A stretch of DNA of 46,309 nt from Egibacteraceae bacterium (GTDB taxonomy: Bacteria; Actinomycetota; Nitriliruptoria; Euzebyales; Egibacteraceae): assembly GCA_040905805.1 (NCBI GenBank), contig JBBDQS010000002.1, positions 14,108 through 60,416 of the forward strand, read 5' to 3'. Under the pieces are notes generated by a model that ran no database searches, had not been told where the DNA came from, and saw nothing but the letters and a program-made list of their open reading frames with translations. Shown here in pieces: positions 17,815-24,849 of the stretch (positions are counted from its first letter, which is position 1; every line of letters begins with the position of its first letter). Both the position numbers and the translations under genes were made by a program.

Positions 17815-18042
17815 CGCCAGGGGGATGAGGTCATGGTCGCCCGGGCCGGCGGCGCGGTGGCGGTCTTCAGCGTGGACGAGGTCGCTCGGTCCTCGAAGGG
17901 CGACTTTCCGACGGAGCTGGTCCACGGGGGCACCGACCGCACGCTGTTGCGGCTGATCACGTGCGGCGGGGTGTTCGACCGGGTCGCGAGCGGCGGTGGT
18001 GGCGTGATCGCTGGGTGTGCCGTCTGGCCTCCTTCTCCTTGA
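17815..18042 (+). pseudogene. Sortase, C-terminal remnant
   Basis: The forward frame from about 17,815 reads RQGDEVMVARAGGAVAVFSV, then DEVARSSKGDFPTELV and TLLRLITCGGVFDR. This is the C-terminal half of a class E/F-type sortase; LITCGG carries the catalytic Cys. The catalytic His segment (GHVDS-type) and the N-terminal membrane anchor are not found in any frame upstream, where sequence to about 17,570 is degraded. The C-terminus after FDR departs from family sequence before the stop at 18,042. The fragment cannot be an active transpeptidase. It overlaps the start region of the next, also damaged, gene. Confidence 0.6.
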
Positions 18043-19780
18043 TCGATGCGCTCAGCGGCGGGTTGCACCAACGGATGAGGGCGCAGCTGGCGCGGACCCG
18101 CGCTGAGCGCCGCCGATTCGCTGCCTTGGTCGAGCACGCCCCGGACGTGGTCGTGGCTTGCGACGCTCGCGGGTTGGTCGGCTACGCCAGCCCGTCGGTC
18201 ACGCGTGTGCTGGGCTACGCGGTCGAGTCGGTGGTGGGCCGACCCTTGGCCGATCTGGTCCACGCCGACGACGTGTCGGCGCTGCAGCGGATGACACGGG
18301 CGCCCACGGTCGAGCATGGGTCCCCGGTGGTGCTGCGCGTGCGCCACGTCGACGGGTCCTGGCGGCACCTGGAGATGGTCGCCAACGATCTGCTGGGCGA
18401 TCCGGACGTGGCAGCCGTGGTCTGCAACGGCCGCGATGTCACCGAGTGGCGCGCCATCGAGTCAGAGCTGCGTCACCAGGTCTGGCACGACCTGGCCACC
18501 GGCCTTCCCAACCGCAGACGCTTCGTCCAGGTGCTGCAGGCGACGATGGCCTCCGCGGCGGGGAGGGCGGCGGTGCCGCCGCCGTCCTGCTGGTCCACCT
18601 CGACCGCTTCGGCAGTGTCCAGGAGGGCTACGGCCCGGACACCGGTGAGTTGCTGATCACCGCGTTTGCCGAGCGGTTGTCGGCGCAGATGGGGGCCGGC
18701 GACCTGGTCGCGCGGTTCGCCACGACCGATTTCGCGGTGCTGTACCCGGGTGTGGACGGCCACGAGGTCGCCCGCCGGGTCGGCGAGCGGCTGTTGCAAG
18801 CGGTCGATGAGCCGTTCCTCATGGCCCACGGCGAAGTGCACCTGTCGGCCAGCATCGGGGTGGCGCTCGCCCGCGACACCGATCGCGACGCGGGCCAGCT
18901 CATCAGCGATGTCCATGCCGCGGTGCACCACGCCAAACGGAGCAGCGCGAAGATCGCCAGCTTTGACGTCGCGTGGCGCCAGCAGGCGGCGACGGCGATG
19001 GACACCGAGGCCGCCTTGCACAGCGCCCTGGAACGGGGGCAGCTCGGGCTCTGCTATCAGCCGATCATCGACCTCGCCAGCGAGCGAGCGCTGGGTGTCG
19101 AAGCCCTCATCCGCTGGCATCATCCACGGCTGGGAACGGTCGCGCCGAGCGACTTCATCCCCGTCGCCGAGCAAGCCGGCATGATCGGGGCGATCGGACG
19201 CTGGGCGATCGACACCGCGTGCGTGCAGCTGGCGAGCTGGCACGAGGAGCTGGGGCGCAGCGACCTGACCGTTGCGGTCAACGTCTCCGCACGTCAGCTG
19301 GACGGCCCCGAGCTGCTCCACGACGTCAAGCGTGCGCTGGACGCCACCGGGTTGCCTCCCGGGGCACTCATCCTCGAGCTGACCGAGACCGCGCTCTTGG
19401 ATGACATCAGCCACACCATCCATGGGCTGGTCGCGATCAAGGCATTGGGGGTCCGTCTTGCGGTCGATGACTTCGGCACGGGCTACTCCTCCCTCGGGTA
19501 CCTCAAGCTCCTGCCCGTCGACATCCTGAAGATCGACCGGCTGTTCGTATCCCAGCTCGGGCACGCCGACGGCGACGACGTGATCGTCAGTGCCATCATC
19601 GGCCTGGCGCGCAGCCTCGGCCTGGCCACGATCGGGGAAGGTGTCGAGGGCTCGGCTCAACGCGACCGGCTCATCGAGCTCGGCTGTGATAGCGCCCAGG
19701 GGTACCACTACGCTCGGCCCGAGATCGCTGAGGCCATCACGCCCATCCTCGCGGCGGCCGTCCCAGGGCGCGGGCAGTAG
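18039..19780 (+). pseudogene. PAS-GGDEF-EAL protein, frameshifted
   Basis: The protein is split over two frames. Frame one gives a PAS domain (FAALVEHAPDVVVACDARG to NGRDVTEWRAIESEL) and the start of a GGDEF domain (LATGLPNRRRF). Between about 18,548 and 18,580, in a GC-rich run, the homology passes to another frame and continues LLVHLDRFGSVQEGYG. One lost base explains the shift. The GGDEF signature is FATTDF, so that domain is degenerate. The EAL domain looks intact: GVEALIRWHHP, AVNVSARQL, LELTET, DDFGTGYSSLGYLKLLPVD, KIDRLFV, and QGYHYA. If expressed from an internal start, a c-di-GMP phosphodiesterase could survive. Start uncertain: TTG 18,039 or ATG 18,075 are possible. A sequencing error is an alternative. 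Confidence 0.75.
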
Positions 19781-19782
19781 GC

Positions 19783-20151
19783 GTGGCGCCCCGGGCTCGA
19801 CGCGTCAGCATCCCGTCGGTAGAGGGGAGTGCGTCGGGAATCGACTGGTGTCCACGCTGTGATCTGCGCATCGACACATGCCCGGCAGGGGAGCACAGCC
19901 ATGCGTTTGCCTGGGACATCGCTCAGACGCTCGCCGGCGGATTCGACCGTCTCGAGGCGTGGTGCGACACGCTCCGGCTGCGCAGCGGTGACACCGTGGG
20001 ATGGAAACCACTCACGGGGGCCGCGCAGCATCCTCAGGACGAGGCGCGACGACTCTTCCTGTGGGACGACGGGGTGATGGCCACCACCCGAGACGATCTC
20101 GTACCCGTGCGTGGGCATGACCGCAGCGCTGCCTCGGACCCTGAGACGTGA
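19783..20151 (+). CDS. Hypothetical protein with Cys pairs
   Basis: A 122-aa ORF starts with GTG 2 nt after the EAL stop. Residues 21-35 read IDWCPRCDLRIDTCP, a CxxC and a third Cys that may bind zinc or be redox-active. The rest (AFAWDIAQTLAGGFDRLEAW and LFLWDDGVMATTRDDLVPV) is of mixed charge without membrane segments. Codon third positions are less GC-rich than in neighbours. I recognise no family. The tight spacing suggests cotranscription with the PAS-EAL gene, and repeat copy D overlaps its last codons. It may be a real small gene or a chance frame. Confidence 0.4.
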   Translation: MAPRARRVSIPSVEGSASGIDWCPRCDLRIDTCPAGEHSHAFAWDIAQTLAGGFDRLEAWCDTLRLRSGDTVGWKPLTGAAQHPQDEARRLFLWDDGVMATTRDDLVPVRGHDRSAASDPET

Positions 20152-20184
20152 ATGGCTGGAGCTTGCGGAGGCGATTCTCAGCGC
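20141..20184 (-). repeat. Structured intergenic repeat, copy D (decayed half)
   Basis: On the minus strand this 44-bp stretch matches the second stem-loop half of copies A-C: GAATCG, then a version of the CTCGCAAGCTC loop (here CTCCGCAAGCTCC), and the CAC-G-TCAG end. The GGCGGTCGC stem is absent and several stem pairs are broken. It lies between two convergent genes, as copies A and C do, and includes the TGA of the forward ORF. Confidence 0.55.
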
Positions 20185-20187
20185 CCA

Positions 20188-21537
20188 TCACGTGAAGGCG
20201 AAGAGCAGGGGGAGGACGGTGACGACGGTCGCTGCCCAGAGGGCGAAGACGGGCAGGTAGGAGGTCTGCCACCGTTCGAGGCGGTGGAAGGCGATGCGTC
20301 CGGTGAGGAATCGGGCGGACAGCCAGGCGGTACCGACCAGGTTCACCAGCAGGACGAGGTTCAGGCCAAGCGCTGCCGCGCGGTTGGGGGTGAACCCGAG
20401 GTCGCCGATGCGGGCCACCATCGCGGCGAGCACCATCGCGTCGAGCACGAGGGCGCTGGCGATGGTGAGCAGCTGGACGCGGTCCACCAGCCCGGCAGGG
20501 CGGGACGGTTCCCGCGCGGACAGCGCGTAGAGAACGAGCCCGAGCACGACCACCATGAGGGCGTCGAAGACGCTCAGCAGCTCACGGTCGAACGCGCTGG
20601 CGACCCCGGTCACGGCGTAGGTGGCCGCGGCGACCGTCAGCATCACGGCGAACAGGGGGGTGAAGATCATGGTGAGCACCGGTGCCATGTTCTCGACCAC
20701 CTGCTGCTTTGACTCCACGAGCCATGCCGCGACGATCACCGCGCCGGCCGCACCCGAGGGCAGCACCCACTCGATGACCCGTTCGGCGAGGTCGGGCCCG
20801 ATCGGCTCGAGGATCAGGGCGGTGAGCCCGAGCAGCACGCCGCCGCCCAGCGCGATGAGCACGTAGTAGATGGCCCATTCGCCGGTGAACCGGACGAAGT
20901 CCATGCGCCGCTCGTGCGATCGGATCGTGCCGCCCATGTAGGGGTAGGCGACCATGAGCCACAAGAGGACGGGCAGATGCAGCGCGACGAGGAGCTCGGT
21001 CGCCGAGCCCGCCCGGTACGGATAGACGTTGACGACCAGGGCAAGGACCGCGAACGGCGCGGTCGTGCGCACCCATTCGCGGATGTCGAGGTGGCGTCGG
21101 CGCGCGAAGTACCCGGCGAGCAACGGCACCACGAACAGACCGACGTTGCGCAGCAGCCACACGGGTGGTTCCTCGCCGGGGACCTGGGCAACGAGCCGGA
21201 TGACCTGGATGGCCACGCCCGCAGCCAGGGCGAAGACGAGCGCCTCCAACCATCCGCTGGCCGGGCGTTCGGGCTCGTCCTGCCCCGCCAGGACCAGCTG
21301 CTTCCACAGTCGGCCCCGGTGCTCGCGTGCGAACTCCCGCGACAGGGCGTCCACGTCGCCCATGCGCCGCACGGCAACGAGGAAGCCCTCATCAGCGGTG
21401 AGCCCGGCCGCGTCCAGCTCCGCGATCTGGTCGCGAAGGTGGCCTTCCAGCTCATCGACGTCACGGCCGTTCACCGCCGGGGCCTTGGCGACGTAGGCCC
21501 GCCACTCGGCGATCTGGGACTCCACGCCATCCATCAC
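20188..21537 (-). CDS. Polytopic membrane protein with HAAS-like N-terminal domain
   Basis: The 449-aa product has a soluble N-terminus (residues 1-75) rich in charged helices: VDELEGHLRDQIAEL and GFLVAVRRMGDVDALSREFA. This pattern is that of the HAAS or permease-prefix domain, which is usually found next to PadR regulators. About nine to ten membrane segments follow from residue 95 to the C-terminus. No transporter motif is recognised. Its start overlaps the PadR stop (ATGA), so the pair is translated together. The likely job is membrane stress sensing or transport under PadR control, inferred from context only. Confidence 0.75.
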   Translation of the reverse strand: MMDGVESQIAEWRAYVAKAPAVNGRDVDELEGHLRDQIAELDAAGLTADEGFLVAVRRMGDVDALSREFAREHRGRLWKQLVLAGQDEPERPASGWLEALVFALAAGVAIQVIRLVAQVPGEEPPVWLLRNVGLFVVPLLAGYFARRRHLDIREWVRTTAPFAVLALVVNVYPYRAGSATELLVALHLPVLLWLMVAYPYMGGTIRSHERRMDFVRFTGEWAIYYVLIALGGGVLLGLTALILEPIGPDLAERVIEWVLPSGAAGAVIVAAWLVESKQQVVENMAPVLTMIFTPLFAVMLTVAAATYAVTGVASAFDRELLSVFDALMVVVLGLVLYALSAREPSRPAGLVDRVQLLTIASALVLDAMVLAAMVARIGDLGFTPNRAAALGLNLVLLVNLVGTAWLSARFLTGRIAFHRLERWQTSYLPVFALWAATVVTVLPLLFAFT

Positions 21538-21908
21538 GCCTCACCCGGCGCCGCCGGCAGCCAACCGACGCCTCGCCAGGCGCCACCCAGCGCCCGTGTG
21601 ACCGTCACCCACTGCCGTTGCTGCTCGGCCAGCGCGGCACGCCCACCGTCGGTGATCGTGTAGTACCTGCGGCGACGCCCCTCGGGTGGCGTCTGCCACT
21701 CCGTGGTCACGTACTCCAGGCGGCGCAGCCGATGCAGCAGCGGATAGAGCATCCCGTCGGTCCACTCCAACTCACCCCCGGAGAGCTCACGCACCCGCTT
21801 CAGGATCGCATAGCCGTAGCTCTCACCCTCAGCCAGGATCGCCAAGACCAACGGCGTCGCCGAGGCCGCGACCAGGTCCTTGTCGATGTGCACGCCCACC
21901 TCTTCCAT
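21534..21908 (-). CDS. PadR-family transcriptional regulator
   Basis: The 124-aa product is a winged-helix protein: LVLAILAEGESYGYAILKRV, LEWTDGMLYPLLHRLRRLEYV, and the wing GRRRRYYTITDGGRAALAEQ. These are hallmark PadR segments, with a short C-terminal dimer helix. PadR proteins repress their own operon and release on ligand or stress signals. It leads the two-gene unit with the HAAS-like membrane protein, and an inverted repeat lies just upstream (21,922-21,944). Confidence 0.9.
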   Translation of the reverse strand: MEEVGVHIDKDLVAASATPLVLAILAEGESYGYAILKRVRELSGGELEWTDGMLYPLLHRLRRLEYVTTEWQTPPEGRRRRYYTITDGGRAALAEQQRQWVTVTRALGGAWRGVGWLPAAPGEA

Positions 21909-21921
21909 TGGCTAGTACCGG

Positions 21922-21944
21922 TATGCATAGAAGCGCAATGTATA
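21922..21944 (-). promoter_or_regulatory. Candidate PadR operator
   Basis: On the forward strand TATGCAT-N9-ATGTATA is a 7-9-7 inverted repeat with one mismatch, 14-36 nt before the PadR start. PadR proteins often bind ATGT/ACAT half-sites with 8-10 bp spacing. A perfect TACCGGTA palindrome (21,916-21,923) overlaps its right-hand edge. Autoregulation is inferred. Confidence 0.45.
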
Positions 21945-22013
21945 ACCCCGCCGCAAGCCCGGGACGCTCGGCCCGCCCCCGTCGCCCGCAACCGGCGTAC
22001 GCCGGCACGCGGC

Positions 22014-22856
22014 TCAGGGGTTGGAGAACAGCCCCTTCAACCGCAGCCCCCACCAGGGGCGCCGCCCCCACGTCATCAGCTGGCCCCGGGCGATCGCCCG
22101 CCACTGGCTGACCCGCCCGTAGCCGACGAGCAGGAACGCCACCGGGTCGACCGACAGGTGGCAGTCGACCGGCTGCGGTCCCGGTGGCTCCACCAGGGCC
22201 GTGCCGTCGTCGACGCGAACGACAAACCGCTGCCCGCCGCGCAGGCGGATGTCGAAGCTGGCGCTGACCCCCTTGGCCGCCGCCACGTCCACGACCATCG
22301 GCATCATGGCCGTCACCGCGTGGAAGACCAGGCACGCCTCGTCCTGGCGCATCGGCCAGAGCGAGCCCACCTGTCGCGCGATGTCGTAGCCGTGCACCAC
22401 CTGCTCGGCCAGCAGGAGACAGGTCGCCGCCGACACCGACAGGGACGCACCGTCGCCGTACCAGGGGGTCGGCATCCGTTCGTCGGGATGGCACCCGGCG
22501 CTGGCCGCGAGGAACTCCTCGGAGGCCTGCACGACGTGAGCGCCGAGCGCGGCGAGGTCACGCGGGGGCTCCTCGGCGATCGTCCGCGCGCTGAACGCCG
22601 CCAGCCGGTCGTGAAAGGACCCGACCTGCGGAGCCAGGCCCGCCCAGCGCTCACCGTCACCGGAGACCGCGTCGGTGAAGCCCCGCAACGCGATCAGCAG
22701 GTGGGCGCCGACGTCGCCGACCGTCCACCGCGTGTCGGCCATGACCTCGGTCTCGGTCAACCCGGCGAACAGGCCCTGGGTGCGGACGGCGACCCGCGCC
22801 AGCGCTGCGCGCGCCGCAGCATGGTCATGCACTGCGGTCACAGCCGGACGTCCCAC
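22014..22856 (-). CDS. Mycothiol-dependent maleylpyruvate isomerase-like protein (DinB/MDMPI fold plus SCP2-like domain)
   Basis: The 280-aa product has an N-terminal four-helix DinB/MDMPI domain: WTVGDVGAHLLIALRGFTDAV near residue 45, and LLLAEQVVHGYDIAR near residue 150 with the conserved helix His. The first helix carries no clear catalytic His-x3-Asp. Residues about 190-270 form an SCP2-like fold (VDCHLSVDPVAFLLVGYGR, then QWRAIARGQLMTWGR). This two-domain form is common in actinobacteria and usually acts with mycothiol; the substrate cannot be predicted. The start is GTG 22,856, with GTG 22,841 an alternative. It stands alone on the minus strand, divergent from cmtR. Confidence 0.75.
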   Translation of the reverse strand: MGRPAVTAVHDHAAARAALARVAVRTQGLFAGLTETEVMADTRWTVGDVGAHLLIALRGFTDAVSGDGERWAGLAPQVGSFHDRLAAFSARTIAEEPPRDLAALGAHVVQASEEFLAASAGCHPDERMPTPWYGDGASLSVSAATCLLLAEQVVHGYDIARQVGSLWPMRQDEACLVFHAVTAMMPMVVDVAAAKGVSASFDIRLRGGQRFVVRVDDGTALVEPPGPQPVDCHLSVDPVAFLLVGYGRVSQWRAIARGQLMTWGRRPWWGLRLKGLFSNP

Positions 22857-22987
22857 GCGCTACCCCTGTGATCGATCGACCGCTGGAGGATACGCCACGG
22901 TCCCGCCCGGCGAGGGCGTCACCCCGCCTCCCCGTGGACCCGCAGGGTCAGTACCGGGGCGACGAGACGACCCGTCAGTGCTTGATG

Positions 22988-23010
22988 TACTGTTCATGCC
23001 ATGCTGAACA
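22988..23010 (+). promoter_or_regulatory. cmtR -10 box and candidate CmtR operator
   Basis: TACTGT (22,988-22,993) ends 7 nt before the cmtR ATG, suggesting a leaderless message. It overlaps a perfect inverted repeat TGTTCA-N8-TGAACA at 22,991-23,010 that spans the -10 box, the transcript start and the start codon. An ArsR-family repressor bound here would block transcription of the cmtR-CDF pair. Confidence 0.55.
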
Positions 23011-23333
23011 CCACTGCTGGTCTGGATGTGCTCAACCGGTTGGGGAGGGCACTGGCCGACCCGACGCGCAGCCGCATTCTGCTCAAGCTGCTCGAGGGGC
23101 CGCGCTACCCGGCGGCCCTGGCCGATGAGCTCCACCTGACCCGCCCGAACGTCAGCAACCACCTTGGTTGCCTGCGTGGGTGTGGTCTGGTGGTTGCCAC
23201 CCCCGAGGGCCGCCAGATGCGCTACGAGCTGGCCGACTGCAGCCTGGCGCACGCCCTCCGGGACCTGCTGGCGGTCACCCTGGTCGTGGAGGACTCGTGC
23301 CCCGACGACCCGGACGGGCGGGGACGCCCGTGA
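23001..23333 (+). CDS. cmtR: CmtR-type metal-sensing ArsR repressor
   Basis: The 110-aa product closely resembles mycobacterial CmtR, the Cd(II)/Pb(II)-responsive repressor. The recognition region TRPNVSNHLGCLRGCGLVVA carries Cys57 and Cys61, exactly at the numbers of the CmtR metal ligands, and Cys100 (VVEDSC) is placed like the third ligand Cys102. LGRALADPTRSRILLKLLEG at the start matches the CmtR family. Metal binding releases the repressor and induces the downstream transporter. The ATG at 23,001 has a -10 box 7 nt upstream. The stop overlaps the transporter start (GTGA). Confidence 0.93.
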   Translation: MLNTTAGLDVLNRLGRALADPTRSRILLKLLEGPRYPAALADELHLTRPNVSNHLGCLRGCGLVVATPEGRQMRYELADCSLAHALRDLLAVTLVVEDSCPDDPDGRGRP

Positions 23334-24001
23334 GCGGCGCGAAGGCACGTGCCCCACGGTCGACCTTGCTGCATCGGCGTGTCCGCCTGATCGTCGCGAT
23401 CACCATCACCTACAACGTCGCCGAGGCGGCGATCGCCATCGCTGCCGGGATGGCCGCGTCCTCGGCCGCGTTGGTCGGCTTCGGGTTGGACAGCACCGTC
23501 GAGGTGCTCTCCGCCGCCGCGATCGCGTGGCAGTTCAGTGCCCGCCACCATGCCGACCGCGAGCAGGCGGCTATGCGGCTGATCGCCGTGTCCTTCTTCG
23601 CGCTGGCCGGCTACGTCGGGTTCGCGGCGGTCCGGGCGCTGCTCGGCAACGCCGACCCGGCACCCTCCACGGTGGGGATCGTGCTGGCGGCTGCCAGCGT
23701 TCTCATCATGCCCACCTTGTCGTGGCTGGAGCGGCGCACCGGACGGGAGCTCGGCTCATCCAGTGTCGTGGCCGACTCCAAGCAGACGCTGCTCTGCGCC
23801 TGGCTGTCGGGCACCCTCCTGGTCGGGCTCGCACTCAACGCGACACTGGGTTGGTCCTGGGCCGACCCAGTCGCCGCCCTGGTCATCGCCGCCGTGGCGG
23901 TGCGCGAGGGCCGGGAGGCGCTCCGCGGTGAGACGTGTTGCACCGCCACGAGCGCGCTGCTGACCGACGACGTCGCGGACGCCGTCCCACCCGCGCTGTG
24001 A
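23330..24001 (+). CDS. Cation diffusion facilitator-type transporter, short form
   Basis: The 223-aa product has about six membrane segments. Segment two includes SSAALVGFGLDSTVEVLSA, the CDF motif with Asp, and segment five includes ADSKQTLLCAWLSG; the paired Asp residues probably form the metal site. The usual C-terminal cytoplasmic metal-binding domain of CDF proteins is missing: the protein ends after the sixth segment and a short tail. This short form is known next to CmtR-like repressors. It likely exports Cd, Pb or Zn in exchange for protons. The GTG at 23,330 is fixed by the 4-nt overlap with cmtR. No frame extends the domain downstream. Confidence 0.85.
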   Translation: MSGAKARAPRSTLLHRRVRLIVAITITYNVAEAAIAIAAGMAASSAALVGFGLDSTVEVLSAAAIAWQFSARHHADREQAAMRLIAVSFFALAGYVGFAAVRALLGNADPAPSTVGIVLAAASVLIMPTLSWLERRTGRELGSSSVVADSKQTLLCAWLSGTLLVGLALNATLGWSWADPVAALVIAAVAVREGREALRGETCCTATSALLTDDVADAVPPAL

Positions 24002-24148
24002 ACCGCGCGCCGCAGGAGCTCGACGCAAATCGCCGACGCGCTTGGCGTCACCGCGCAGGCCGCGCACCTGGCACGACGGCCAACCCCGTAGTACGGCGGA
24101 CTCCTACGGTTCCCGCATCCACCAACCGAGCGCCCGCCCGCACGCACG

Positions 24149-24218
24149 CAGGTTACCCGGCGGTAGATGGGGTGGGAGGGACAGATATGTCGCTGAGACC
24201 CAATCTACCGGCCGGTAA
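24149..24218. repeat. 23-bp imperfect inverted repeat
   Basis: The arms 24,149-24,171 (GGTTACCCGGCGGTAGAT...) and 24,196-24,218 (...ATCTACCGGCCGGTAACC) match in reverse complement with about three mismatches, around a 24-nt spacer. It lies in the gene-free gap 24,002-24,226, directly before the integrase remnant. It could be a recombinase binding site, an element end or an operator. Nothing else is seen in the gap. Confidence 0.55.
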
Positions 24219-24226
24219 CCCGGGGG

Positions 24227-24510
24227 GTGGACCCGACGATCGACGAGATCCGGGCCGTGAGCAGGCGTGCAGGGATCCCCGGAACTCTCAATGGTGGTCC
24301 CCGGGGTCTCGGGCTGCCGCTGTGGGCGACCCTCGCGCTGAAGGACGGCGTGCACATCAAGGCCGGGCAGGAGCGGTTCGGGCACTCGTCCATCGCCACA
24401 CCGGCGATGTGTACAGCCACGTCACCCCCGGCATGCAGGCAGAGGCCGCCGCGCGCGTCGCCCGGGTCATCAACACAGCGCCCGACGCCGACACCATCGG
24501 GGAGGGAAGG
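24227..24510 (+). pseudogene. Phage-type integrase (tyrosine recombinase), C-terminal remnant
   Basis: Homology is split over two frames. The first reads WATLALKDGVHIKAGQERF then GHSSIA; the second, from about 24,404, reads HTGDVYSHVTPGMQAEAAAR then VARVI. Joined, they form the end of a site-specific integrase with the GHSS motif and the nucleophile Tyr (DVYSHV). The catalytic Arg-His segment (HDLRHT) is replaced by unrelated sequence, and one base is missing at the frame change. The remnant lies on the 3' side of tRNA-Pro, the usual position of an integrase from an element inserted in a tRNA gene. Confidence 0.65.
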
Positions 24511-24551
24511 GGTGAGCCGACGCCGCGCCGTGAGCATTCTGTGAGCATTCA

Positions 24552-24586
24552 CGCCAGAGGCCCCCGGGTGACGGGGGCCTCTGGCG
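24552..24586. terminator. Perfect 14-bp stem hairpin
   Basis: Arms 24,552-24,565 (CGCCAGAGGCCCCC) and 24,573-24,586 pair perfectly around a 7-nt loop (GGGTGAC). There is no T-tract. It follows the integrase remnant and a direct repeat GTGAGCATTC (24,531-24,550). Likely a terminator of the old element or a block against transcription toward the tRNA gene. Confidence 0.6.
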
Positions 24587-24598
24587 AGCGAAGATGCC

Positions 24599-24677
24599 GT
24601 CTGACGCGTGAATCGCCCGAGCTTGCGAGGTCGATTCTCCGCTGTGCAGGGTGAGGCGGTCGCGCAGCGACCGCCAT
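24599..24677 (-). repeat. Structured intergenic repeat, copy B (inverted)
   Basis: On the minus strand this 79-bp copy reads ATGGCGGTCGCTGCGCG at its start and ends GGGCGATTCACGCGTCAGAC. It keeps the perfect first stem and the identical 10-nt loop TCGCAAGCTC in the second stem, which has one A-G mismatch. It lies 27 bp from the 3' end of tRNA-Pro, between that gene and the element remnant, so it may terminate the tRNA transcript. Confidence 0.8.
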
Positions 24678-24704
24678 GAAGGCGCTGACCTGCGGTCTTC
24701 TCAG

Positions 24705-24780
24705 TCGGGATGGGGGGATTTGAACCCCCGATCTCCGGTCCCCCAGACCGGCGCCCTGGACCAAACTGGGCCACATCCCG
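24705..24780 (-). tRNA. tRNA-Pro (GGG)
   Basis: The minus strand folds into a full cloverleaf: acceptor CGGGATG/CATCCCG, discriminator A at 24,705, anticodon stem CCGGT/ACCGG with loop CTGGGGG (anticodon GGG), variable loop AGATC, and T-arm GGGGG-TTCAAAT-CCCCC. No CCA is encoded. It decodes CCC and CCU. An integrase remnant lies on its 3' side. Confidence 0.95.
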
Positions 24781-24836
24781 CAGGTAGCCGCAGGTTACCA
24801 CGCGCTGCTTGCGAACCCGCGCGTGCCGTCTGCGGC

Positions 24837-24842
24837 TAGGCT
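24837..24842 (+). promoter_or_regulatory. -10 box, leaderless, of the pgsA-like gene
   Basis: TAGGCT ends 7 nt before ATG 24,850, with no ribosome site between. The same TAGGCT and nearly the same spacing precede the HAD gene at 39,589. Confidence 0.5.
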
Positions 24843-24849
24843 CGCAGCA

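Noticed and set aside
18540-18590. Programmed -1 frameshift in the PAS-GGDEF-EAL gene
   Set aside because: No slippery heptamer or convincing downstream stem is seen, and the GGDEF motif is already degenerate; a lost base or sequence error is simpler.
20152-20712. 186-codon plus-strand ORF
   Set aside because: It is antisense to the HAAS-like membrane protein and has shadow composition.
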